A stretch of 64,000 bases of DNA, taken from Sinotaia quadrata. Its lineage: Eukaryota > Mollusca > Gastropoda > Architaenioglossa > Viviparidae. The notes under the pieces were generated by a model. It made no database searches, was not told the DNA's origin, and saw only the letters and a program-made list of their open reading frames with translations. The stretch spans positions 25,784,201 through 25,848,200 of the forward strand of contig CM054178.1 in assembly GCA_028829895.1 (NCBI GenBank), in the 5' to 3' direction. The position numbers were made by a program, and so were the translations under genes. Positions 1 to 9,464 of this stretch are shown in pieces. Every line of letters starts with the position of its first letter. The first letter of the stretch is position 1.

Positions 1-720
1 TCTTAGCATCCATTGGTCAGCTCCAGCTGGCCAGTAGATGGTCATTGGTTAACTATCTTGATTCTAGGGCACTAAGGAATACAATATTTAAAGTATATTA
101 AAAAAAATCCGTTCTTTAGTTAGTTAACCCCTGCCAAAGAAACAGACAGGAATTTTATTATATGTAAAACTGTTACAGAAATTTCGTTTTATATGCAAAC
201 CTTTGTCTTAATTAATTGGGATTCTTTAGCCAATGACTTGATCAGTGCAAAATCGAATGCAATATTTTCTTTTCACACACGGCATTGGTGGTATGAAGCA
301 GAATTTGTAAACTGCATATGTAATTGTATTGTAATAAATTACAAATTATGTCTTTCTTTAGTTATTTATAATTTTGAACCTTTATGATAATAGGAAAAAT
401 TAAAATATAAAAGAAAATAGAGTAGCTGACATTCAGTGCCTGTTATTATATTATATGACAGTAATTACACAGTTGTCTAGATTCTTAAATATTTTGCACG
501 ATCTGTGGCTTCAAGTGGGTCCTAGCCTCCAATGTACATCCAGTCGTTCGTTATGTAATGAGGCAAATCTATGATATTAACAGTCATAATTACGTCAGTC
601 AATTTGATTAGGCGATCATATTCTAGAACCAAAGACAATGTTAAGCGGCGTTTCAGGTACTATTAACTGTGCAAGAGAGCAACTCCACTGGATAAGTCTT
701 AACGATAAGAAGACTATTTT
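1..720. other. AT-rich sequence without a recognisable gene
   Basis: Only short chance reading frames are present. I see no splice-consistent exon, RNA gene or strong repeat. Confidence 0.6.
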
Positions 721-724
721 TGAA

Positions 725-940
725 GGTATTGAAGGATAATGTGTATTATAGCAACTCAAAAAGGTAATAATAAGATACTATTTTCGCAGGTACTGAAGGG
801 AAATTTGTATTATAGCAACTCAAAAATATAAGCCTTAATAAGATGACTGTTTTCACAGGTACTGAAGGCCTGAAATTTGTATTATAGCAAATCAAAAATA
901 TAAGCCGTAATAGGATGACTATTTTCGCAATATAACCATC
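725..940. repeat. Degenerate tandem repeat, ~70 bp unit, about 3 copies
   Basis: The phrase 'gtattatagcaactcaaaaa' recurs with a following 'agat(g)actattttcgca(g)gtactgaag' segment about every 65-75 bp. Related fragments ('taagtcttaa..gataagatga..atttttgca') reappear at about 1256-1340, so the array is interrupted by the GT microsatellite region. Confidence 0.7.
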
Positions 941-1087
941 CAATTGGGTAAGTCAGCTGTGTTTGAAAGCCTATCAACGAAAGGGGCCTAATATTCGTTC
1001 CTTCAAAAAATAATTGTACTTGAAAGTCGAAAAATATGCACAAAATCCAAATTTTCGCAGGGCATTCTGTTTCTCTGTGGGGCAGAT

Positions 1088-1102
1088 AGAGAGAGAGAGA
1101 GT

Positions 1103-1194
<92 letters not shown>
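1088..1194. repeat. Compound microsatellite (GA)n then (GT)45
   Basis: A GA run at 1088-1101 is followed by an uninterrupted GT run at 1105-1194. The open frames read through it (poly-Cys-Val, poly-His-Thr) are artefacts of the dinucleotide. Confidence 0.97.
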
Positions 1195-1200
<6 letters not shown>

Positions 1201-1345
1201 GAGTGTCATTTTAGATTTTTGCTGCGGGGCCAGCATTCAAAGTTATTCTACTGGGTTTAAGTCTTAATGGTAAGATAACTATTTTTGCAACTCAAATGGC
1301 TAAGTCTTAAAGATAAGATGATTATTTTTGCAAGTCGAGGTCTTA

Positions 1346-1420
1346 TAACGAAACTTAGAGGAAATACATTTTCCCTAAGTCGAGGTCTTAGGGAAAATGT
1401 ATTTCCTCTAAGTTTCGTTA
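1346..1420. repeat. Perfect inverted repeat, 34-bp arms, 7-nt loop
   Basis: The left arm 1346-1379 begins 'taacgaaacttagaggaaat'. It is the exact reverse complement of 1387-1420, separated by 'tcgaggt'. A 15-nt phrase containing 'gtcgaggtctta' also occurs at both 1332-1346 and 1376-1390, so a local duplication-inversion probably produced it. Transcribed from either strand it would form a long perfect hairpin. Confidence 0.95.
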
Positions 1421-1499
1421 AAAGAGGAGTGGATAACCTTCTTAAATGCTTGAGAAAAATAAAAATAAAAATCGTTTCATTTATCATTGGTAAGTAAAA

Positions 1500-1960
1500 T
1501 ATATTTTAAAATAAAATGTATTCATGAAAATCATGATATAAGTAAATGCTTCTAAATAAATGTCAAGAAAGCAAACAATGTATGACACATAACTTACATG
1601 TCTTGTGTATCTGTGTCATCAAACCTCAGGATGGAAAACGCTAAAATAGCTTGACTAGGGGAGACAAATCAATGTACACAGTCTCCAATTAACAAAGATA
1701 AGACACACATACGTTGTAGTAAATTACAAGGGACACCAAAAAAGGAAATATAAACTGAACTGGAAGTAATATATTTTATCTACTGATCGAATTAATCAGT
1801 CAGTGATGCAGATCGTTCATTCATCATTATTGAATGAATTGACTAACGGGTAAAACCGATCATTCATTGATCTATTTATCTTCCATTTCCTTTCATCTCT
1901 CTATTCATATCCCAATCAAGTCAATCTTCTAATAAGCTGTTTATCTGTCTACCTCTGCAT
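1500..1960. other. AT-rich sequence, nothing recognised
   Basis: No exon-like open frame, no strong repeat and no RNA gene seen. Confidence 0.5.
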
Positions 1961-1961
1961 G

Positions 1962-2086
1962 TACCTATCTATCTATATATCTGTCTATCTAATTGTCTAT
2001 ATATGTCTATCTATCTATCTATATATCTATCTAATTGTCTATATATATATATAGACATATGTATATATGTCTATCTATCTATCTTG
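1962..2086. repeat. TATC/TATA-rich microsatellite
   Basis: An imperfect tetranucleotide run of 'tatc' units is interrupted by 'taattgtc' and by a short palindromic TATA stretch. Confidence 0.9.
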
Positions 2087-3120
2087 AATTGCATTGCGAT
2101 CGTCAAAGACAGTATGCTTTCAGAAAATAATAAACCAAACCTTTCGCGACTTAATTAAACAACAGTCACGAGCAATTTAAAGCCATTTTCCCTAAAAGTC
2201 TCAACAACCGTCTGTTCTAGTCGTCATCCTTGAATCTCATCTTGGCCTCATTCCAGGACAGGATAATGTTTGTTTCGTTTACTTGTGTAACTTTTCTGGT
2301 CGTTACTGTCACGTGTGCGGGTGTTTGACATTAAAATTGGATACTATTCAGCATGCGATGTTTGACATTAAGGATACTTACTGTCATGTGTGCGGTGTTA
2401 GATATTATAGATTGTATTTTCGAGTGTTTTTTTGGTGCCAGGTAGTGATTACAAAAACAAGTTATGTGAATGATGGCGGAAATCATATGCTTCCTGAATT
2501 TTTCAGAATAGCCAAGAGTCAAGTGCGGAATCATTTACTTCCTGAAATAAAAATTTTAGACAGTAAAATCTCCTTTTTTCTTTTTGTTTCTAACACAGTT
2601 TTTCACCTGAAACAAAATATTAGAATAATTAATAGCTAAAAGAAAAGAAAATATACATAAACCATTTAAAACCTCAATTAAATCCATAATTGCGTGCGTC
2701 CATAGACGCTGTAACACTTAATATCAACAAAGCTTTAAAGGTCAAATATCTTTCCACAATGTTTGTAAGGGCTCTATATTGCACAATTCACATCAGAAGT
2801 GGAGTGGTAGAAGGGTGTTTAAAGACAGGGTGTGTGTAGATCGGAGTCTGGTCTAGAGATAATATTGCTATTAACAAGTCTGGTCAATAGGAAGAAAGGG
2901 CGACAATTGCGGAGTACTTTACAGCTTAGGAAAGTAAAAGCAGAACAATGATAGTGCACTTTGCTAACCGAGGTCTATGACACAAAATCGAAAAACGAGT
3001 TTATCCGGCATCGCTTTTAAAGTTACTGGCATGATTACACAACACTTTGTTTGAAAAGGAATTCGCAAACTTTTAACAATAGTTTAAATAAGCAAATATT
3101 AAGCTGACAGTCTAGCAACA
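2087..3120. other. No gene recognised
   Basis: An open frame of 118 codons at 2283-2639 has no recognisable domain and ends in AT-rich sequence. It contains a small internal duplication (two 'tgtcacgtgtgcgg'-like phrases at about 2307 and 2382). I do not call it coding. Confidence 0.45.
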
Positions 3121-3540
3121 ACTCAAGTTAATCTCGGTTTCTGATTCCCTCTACCTATAATTCTCTCGAAGAGTCACTGTATAATTCTCTCAAAGAGTCA
3201 TTCTGTTTATAATTCTGTTTCAAATCTTTTTCTCTCTTCCACCTCTCTAACAAGATATCTGTAATTTACTACCCTCTCAAACAATCCTTTTAACACTAGA
3301 GTTTTGGGTCAGACACTTTCTAATTCTCTTTCTAGCACTCTCTTTTCAACTCTAACATCCTCTCTCTAATCCCCCCCCCCTTTTAACACGTTCGTTCTTA
3401 CTCTCTTTCTATTGTCTCTAACACCTCTCTTACTCTCTCTAATTTTCTCTTTTTTCTCTTACCCCGCTACTCGTACTGCAATTCTGTCTGATCCAGCAAA
3501 TACTCAGTTTTTTTCCTTCTGTTCCTTCTCTCTGCTTCCC
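3121..3540. repeat. Pyrimidine-rich low-complexity tract
   Basis: The plus strand is dominated by 'ctctct', 'aattctctc' and 'tctaac' phrases with a short C run near 3370. It is best read as decayed simple repeat. Confidence 0.7.
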
Positions 3541-3986
3541 TAATATAATTACAGTGTGTGTTTTTTAAAGTTTGTTAAGGTCATGTGCCTGATTCCGTGT
3601 CAGTCAAGGATGAGTTAACACAGAAATGTGTAAATATCGGTCAAATTAAGATCAATGTAAGAAAAATAACAGCTTAAAGGTTAGCACTAAACATTGTTTT
3701 ACAGTAAAATCTACAAGGAAATAATTTAAATTAAGTGTGGGTTTGTTCCGTTAGTTTAGATTAATTCCCTTTCCTATATGTAATTAAATTATTTAGAATT
3801 TTAACATTGTTGAGCGTCCGACAGATAATATTATCAATGCGTCAGAGTAAATGATATAGCATTTTGATAGTGACCAATGCATTTCTATAGAATTGACCAA
3901 ATTAAGTTCCTTCAGGTCATAAAAGCTACAGGTCCTAGAATCTTGATATTCACAAGAAAAAAAGTTCTCCTTTCCTTTTAATACAT

Positions 3987-3990
<4 letters not shown>

Positions 3991-4063
<73 letters not shown>
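3991..4063. repeat. (GA)n microsatellite
   Basis: Uninterrupted GA run of about 73 bp. Its complement (CT)n occurs at 4339, giving two tracts of opposite polarity 275 bp apart. Confidence 0.97.
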
Positions 4064-4065
<2 letters not shown>

Positions 4066-4337
4066 GCCTGTCAAGCTGCATGTATATCTGTCCGTCTGTC
4101 TGCTTACCTAATCCCCCATCCACCCAACTATAGACCTTTACTGAAAAGTGAGCTGCAAAATAATATTTGCTTAGAAAACTTTTAATCACAGCAGAAACAC
4201 AAAATATTCTATATTTATTAGGAAACTGCATTGGGGAAAAAAATCGCTGTTCTTTCTGTTCAATATTCCTTTAGCTTCCATGATGGAGAAGAAAGTTAAT
4301 AACGGGATGGAGTGCTGTTGAAGCCTGGTTGTTTATT

Positions 4338-4338
<1 letters not shown>

Positions 4339-4403
<65 letters not shown>
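4339..4403. repeat. (CT)n microsatellite
   Basis: Uninterrupted CT run of about 65 bp, complementary to the GA run at 3991-4063. It lies about 110 bp before a large minisatellite. Confidence 0.97.
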
Positions 4404-4407
<4 letters not shown>

Positions 4408-4510
4408 CTCATCCTCTTTTGTCAAATATGAAAAAATATAAAACGATAAGCCTAATTATAACGTTTGTTTTGTGTCCATTTTCTTGTCACACAGAGAATA
4501 CTGTTCGCCG

Positions 4511-5272
4511 CGCTTTATCACAGGCAAAGTTGCCAGCATATTTGTGTGTGTTCAAGCGCTTTATCACAGGCAAAGTTGCCAGCATATTTGTGTGTGTTCA
4601 AGCGCTTTATCACAGGCAAAGTTGCCAGCATATTTGTGTGTGTTCAAGCGCTTTATCACAGGCAAAGTTGCCAGCATGTTTGTGTGTGTTCAAGCGCTTT
4701 ATCACAGGCAAAGTTGCCAGCATGTTTGTGTGTGTTCAAGCGCTTTATCACAGGCAAAGTTGCCAGCATGTTTGTGTGTGTTCAAGCGCTTTATCACAGG
4801 CAAAGTTGCCAGCATGTTTGTGTGTGTTCAAGCGCTTTATCACACAAAGTTGCCAGCATGTTTGTGTGTGTTCAAGCGCTTTATCACACAAAGTTGCCAG
4901 CATGTTTGTGTGTGTTCAAGCGCTTTATCACACAAAGTTGCCAGCATGTTTGTGTGTGTTCAAGCGCTTTATCACACAAAGTTGCCAGCATATTTGTGTA
5001 TGTTCAAGCGCTTTATCACACAAAGTTGCCAGCATATTTGTGTATGTTCAAGCGCTTTATCACACAAAGTTGCCAGCATATTTGTGTATGTTCAAGCGCT
5101 TTATCACACAAAGTTGCCAGCATATTTGTGTATGTTCAAGCGCTTTATCACACAAAGTTGCCAGCATATTTGTGTATGTTCAAGCGCTTTATCACACAAA
5201 GTTGCCAGCATATTTGTGTATGTTCAAGCGCTTTACCACACAAAGTTGCCAGCATGTTTGTGTATGTTCAAG
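4511..5272. repeat. 17-unit minisatellite (7 x 46 bp, then 10 x 44 bp)
   Basis: Each unit begins 'cgctttatcac' and ends 'gtgttcaag' or 'tatgttcaag'. Units 1-7 are 46 bp with 'cacaggcaaag'; units 8-17 are 44 bp with 'cacacaaag'. Other variants also lie in blocks: 'catat' in units 1-3, 'catgt' in 4-10, 'catat' plus 'gtatg' in 11-16, and 'catgt' plus 'gtatg' in 17. The three overlapping plus-strand frames of 280-341 codons running through it are by-products: no unit has a stop in any frame and neither unit length is a multiple of 3. Confidence 0.97.
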
Positions 5273-5740
5273 CGCGAGAACGACTTCCAGTGTTTCTGCT
5301 TGTTTATCTTCTAATTTTAAAGCTGCAAAGCAAGGAAGACTATTAAAAGTCTAATTAAAACTAATCACATCAATAATGGTCTAGTGGAAACCAATCAGAT
5401 AAAAGGTTCCCTTACTACAGATTATTTACCAACCAATCAAATACAAGCTCTAATTACAACCGGACATGCCTAGTCTAGACCAGAAACAATTATAAACGTC
5501 ATTTAACTGGGGAAAAGAAAATACTTAGAAGCGAAGGGGAGGGGGGGCGGAACACAAAACAAGCAAGACAACAATAGCTTTGCAGCAATTTGAACCAGCA
5601 GAGTCAAAGATTCAAAAGATGCCAATGCATTACATGTAATGAAAACTTATTCCGCTAAGACCAATTGTATGCCGCTACAAGTCATAGTGTCAGGGCAGTT
5701 TTAATTTCTAAAGAATACAAGGTAATAACTTCTTAGCAAC
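5273..5740. other. No gene recognised
   Basis: Unique-looking AT-rich sequence with a short G run near 5540. No supported exon. Confidence 0.5.
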
Positions 5741-5744
5741 ATTA

Positions 5745-6281
5745 CCGGAGGAGTGAGTGGGCGTGTCGAGTGGCCTGCACAAGGGCATAAGAACGTAACG
5801 ACTGGCTTTATACCGGGCAGAGAGAGAGAAGTCGAGTGGTTTACAACAGGGTACAGATTGGAATGGCTAACGTGTTCAGAGATGGACTGAATATCTCGAA
5901 TTTGTACATAGAGATGGGTCGAATACCTTGAGCGGTTGTAGAGAGATGGAGTGAGTATCTTGCACTGGTGCATAGAGATGGGTCAGTTACCTTGCATTAG
6001 TGCATAAAGATGGGTCGAGTGCCTTGCATTAGTATATAAAGATGGGTCGAGTGCCTTACATTAGTGTATAAAGATGGGTCGAGTGCCTTGCATTAGTGTA
6101 TAAAGATGGGTCGAGTGCCTTACATTAGTGTATAAAGATGGGTCAGTTACCTTGCATTAGTGCATAAAGATGGGTCGAGTGCCTTACATTAGTGTATAAA
6201 GATGGGTCGAGTGCCTTGCGCTAGTGTATAAAGATGGGTTGAGAACATTGCACTGGTGTATAGAGATGGAGTGAGTACCTT
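5745..6281. repeat. ~32-bp minisatellite, left part
   Basis: The unit is about 'gatgggtcgagtgccttgca' plus 'ttagtgtataaa'. Units are regular from about 5905 to 6281 and degenerate from about 5745. The array stops at 6281 and similar degenerate units resume at 7772, so the intervening 1490 bp is an insertion. Confidence 0.9.
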
Positions 6282-7771
6282 TGTGGCGGAGTAAATTTGC
6301 CTATGCCTATTTCTAAATTTAACAATTATATATTTGTTGTCAATGTTAATGTGACCCGACCTTGGGCACTGCTTGTGATGATATTTTTGTAAAGTACCAG
6401 AATTGGAGTAAACAACTCAGGTAAAGAATATGAAAGAGCTTGCTGATGCAATCTAAACCAGTTCTAAACGGATGAGTAGTTTTCTCATGAATAGTCTCAC
6501 ACTTGTTCATAACAAACTCATCCAATGAGGATGGACCAAAAGTTACATTGTTGAAGAAGTCCTATATTCTAATCTCTTTGATTTTGACAAGTCCGGTCAT
6601 AAAGATTGTTAGCTTATGGTAAGTTAACTGACTTATAAAGAAAGAATGGACTTAGCAATATTTTGTATGGTTGCTATTGATCTATGATTTGAATAAGAGA
6701 ATGTTTATGTAACTGAACCATTATTTCTCTGTTCACTAATTTGATTACATTGTACCTTATACTTGTGAATTTTGATCAATGCTATATTTCTTATGGTGCA
6801 TGTATATCGGACTAATGAATAGTGTTACAGGATTTGTAAGTGGAGAATGTGTGTGTAAGAAAGAAAGAAGTTTAGAGATGAAACATGCCTGAAATTTAGC
6901 GATGCCGTAATTTGACTTTTGCAGAGTGCTTTTTCTTTTTTGCTTTGCATCTTTGTATCCACCTCATACTACAGATATTAATATACTCTACCAGACCATG
7001 TTGGTGTCTGTTTCCAACGTTATCAGTAATCGTGTTGCTGTAAGTTGATTTCTGTGAATTCCTTCAAGAACCAATACGGTGAAAATTGAGGCTTGAGTTT
7101 GGTCTCGAGAATTCACGAAAGTTTCTTGAACATTCCTCTTGGTGTTTTGAATGCGCAGGTGAAATTCTGCACGATTGTCCATGATGTGTTTTGTGAGAGC
7201 ATCGAAGATTCTGGAACAGTTGTGTAATGTGCCCAGAAGGGGTACGTTGGACCATGATCTAATAAGAAAGTATGTGATTTGATGCAAATCGTGTGATTGT
7301 GAAAACGTGTTTTAGCAGAGATCATCATTGGAAAGGTTAAAAGTGATGTAAATGTCAAAGATATTTTGATTATATTCATATGTTGTATATTTGATTATTG
7401 ATTTAATAAATTTATTATTAAATTTATTAACCTTCTTGCACATATACTAAAGCCTTATGTTGAAGTAATAGTGGGCAGATGGGGCTCGTTAAATATAAAT
7501 AAAAGATGTGTTGTTGTTTTTTATTAATCCTTTAGTCAGAAGTTTCCACCCGCAGAAACATTATGCAACAATAAAACGTTTATCTTATTATTGTGTAACA
7601 ATGGAGGGGAGTTTTATGACACCTTTATAATCCGCCAAGTGCGAGACATGTTGATCTTGTGGGTGAATTATTGATAACTACAAATTAAGATTCTCAAACA
7701 CTTGTAATTAGTTGTGTTATTAATTAATAAATAATAACCGTAATGAGTGAAGGGTGACCAGAGGTGTCACA
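6282..7771. mobile_element. Solo LTR (1490 bp) with 5-bp target-site duplication
   Basis: The segment begins 'tgtggcggag' and ends 'ggtgtcaca', i.e. TG...CA ends with a short terminal inverted repeat. It is flanked on both sides by 'acctt' (6277-6281 and 7772-7776), which joins the interrupted minisatellite seamlessly. TG...CA ends with a 5-bp duplication are the hallmark of LTR retrotransposon integration. With no internal coding region, it is best read as a solo LTR left by LTR-LTR recombination. The superfamily cannot be told. AT-rich 'aataaa' motifs occur near 7406. The short frames inside (for example 6988-7287 minus) are not recognisable proteins. A diverged, inverted partial copy lies at 40153-40550. 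Confidence 0.8.
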
Positions 7772-7995
7772 ACCTTGCACTGGTGCTCAGAGATAGGTTG
7801 AGTACTTTGCAATTTAAGTGTATTACAAATGGCCTAGATATTGGTTGAGTGGCATGCACTGGTTTAGAAATAAGATGTGGCTTTCAATGTGGAATAAAGA
7901 TGGGTTGAGTGTCTTGCAAAGGAACACATGCATTTGTTAGGGTTAGGCTTAAGGTTAAAGGGGCATTCATAAGATTGAGTGACTTGCACTGGTTT
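7772..7995. repeat. ~32-bp minisatellite, right part (degenerate)
   Basis: Phrases such as 'agagataggttgagtacttt', 'ttggttgagtggcatgcact' and 'agatgggttgagtgtcttgc' continue the array interrupted at 6281. Confidence 0.75.
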
Positions 7996-7999
7996 TATT

Positions 8000-8674
8000 T
8001 GTGCACATACACAAAAAAACAAACAACAAAATAAAACAAACAAACAAACCAATAAAAAAACCACCTCTGTTATTTATTCTTGTAAAGAATACAATTATTC
8101 TCTGACACACTATACTCAGTAAATAACTGCAAATGCAGAAATATAAAAATGTGTCAATGCAACAACCAATTAAATGTTTACCTTTATGTTACACATTAAA
8201 TTTTATAATATCCTTTTTCTTTCATTGGATGAGATCAGTTTTGAGTTTTTCTTTAGGTCAAAGTTCATTCAATGAAACAGTTCTCAGAAAACCTAATTCA
8301 TAATCACAAATTGTACAATGTTCTTCACAGAGAAGTCTCACAAAGTTCATTCCTACAGATTTTTCATTACCAGACATCAAGAAGCTCATTCATAAGACAC
8401 TAGAATGAACCACAAAGTTCAATAAAAAATATTAATTGACAGAAAGCATTAAACAAGAACAAAATGTTAACCGTTAGAACAACTTTAAATAGCTGAAGCT
8501 GTACTGTATACAAATTAAATCTTCATTGAAATGCTTTACAACACCCATTTCATTACACACAAATACACACACAATTTATATAAAGCACAAACACATTGTA
8601 AAATAAAACAAGCAGTAGTAATTATATCAGGCAGTTTAAATTTTATGATACATATAAATTATGACAGCTATTTC
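8000..8674. other. 3' flank / probable 3' UTR region of vezatin
   Basis: AT-rich sequence downstream (minus-strand sense) of the vezatin stop. Reverse-strand AATAAA candidates exist near 8073 and at the stop codon itself. The cleavage site cannot be fixed from sequence alone. Confidence 0.5.
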
Positions 8675-8680
8675 TTTATT
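8675..8680 (-). promoter_or_regulatory. AATAAA hexamer overlapping the vezatin stop codon
   Basis: On the minus strand the sequence reads 'gaataaag': the TAA stop (8678-8676) lies inside an AATAAA polyadenylation hexamer. If used, the 3' UTR would be only 10-30 nt; otherwise a site further downstream is used. Confidence 0.4.
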
Positions 8681-9464
8681 CATTATCATCACTGGATGAA
8701 GAACTATCTCCAAAAGTGTCCTCACATCTCGGCATACGCTTTGCATGAAAAGCCACCATTGAAGCTATAGTGGATGAGAAAGCTGATGAGTTTGATGCTT
8801 TGCTGCCCTGTTCATACTGTCCATCACCAGTAGCAGTTGCATTCACATGCTCTCTAGATGACAAATGTGTTGCTTTGCAGCAAGGAGTCATGCAAGACTG
8901 AACATTAGCAAAACTCTCTCTTGTGTCACTACTTTTTGTAATATTTTCTTCTTGGGTCATGCCGTGTTCATGAGTACTGTTAAAATTCACAAATTTACTG
9001 TCACTCTCTTTAGAGTCTTGTAAGAGAGTATCATTTCTCATAATTTCAGTGTTCTTTTCTTCATCTTCTATTCTCAAGGGAGCAAATCTGTCTTTAATTT
9101 CTGAATTATCTGAAGTTTGTGTGATATTATCTTCTCTTGATTTGGATGTGACACCTGGAAGTGCACCATTCAACACACAATCTTTATTTAAACTGAAACC
9201 GATTTCATCAGTGAGAGTGTTGACAGGTGTTGACTTTTCATTTAATGTTATATCCAATTGGCCGCATAGTTCACTTCCTGTAGCTTGCCCAACCCTCATT
9301 GCCAGTGTTGTATCCTGCTCTGCTGATATTTGTGAATTGTTGTTTTGCATCCTTCTTACAGCATGTTTCTCTCTTTCACACCAGTCGGCTGCCCGGACAT
9401 GAATTATAGATTTTAATTCAGTAAGGCACAATTTCATGTCTGCCTTCTGCTTTCTGAGCCAAGC
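8676..9464 (-). CDS. VEZT: Vezatin exon 14 (last coding exon)
   Basis: Acceptor 'tttcag' precedes 'GCTTGGCTCAG' in phase 0. It encodes residues 633-895, starting AWLRKQKADMKLCLTELKSI, which matches the conserved helix before the variable tail. The remainder is rich in Ser, Thr, Asp, Glu and Asn and probably disordered. It closes with a run of five Ser and DDNE before TAA. Confidence 0.88.
   Translation of the reverse strand, partial: AWLRKQKADMKLCLTELKSIIHVRAADWCEREKHAVRRMQNNNSQISAEQDTTLAMRVGQATGSELCGQLDITLNEKSTPVNTLTDEIGFSLNKDCVLNGALPGVTSKSREDNITQTSDNSEIKDRFAPLRIEDEEKNTEIMRNDTLLQDSKESDSKFVNFNSTHEHGMTQEENITKSSDTRESFANVQSCMTPCCKATHLSSREHVNATATGDGQYEQGSKASNSSAFSSTIASMVAFHAKRMPRCEDTFGDSSSSSDDNE

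Noticed and set aside
1003..1236. Poly-His-Thr and poly-Cys-Val frames
   Set aside because: Translation of a (GT)n microsatellite.
4511..5272. CRISPR-like array
   Set aside because: Units are contiguous with no unique spacers and the genome is clearly eukaryotic.
4329..5354. Three overlapping 280-341-codon plus-strand frames
   Set aside because: They are readings of a 46/44-bp minisatellite in all three frames plus a (CT)n run; no start context, splice signal or domain.
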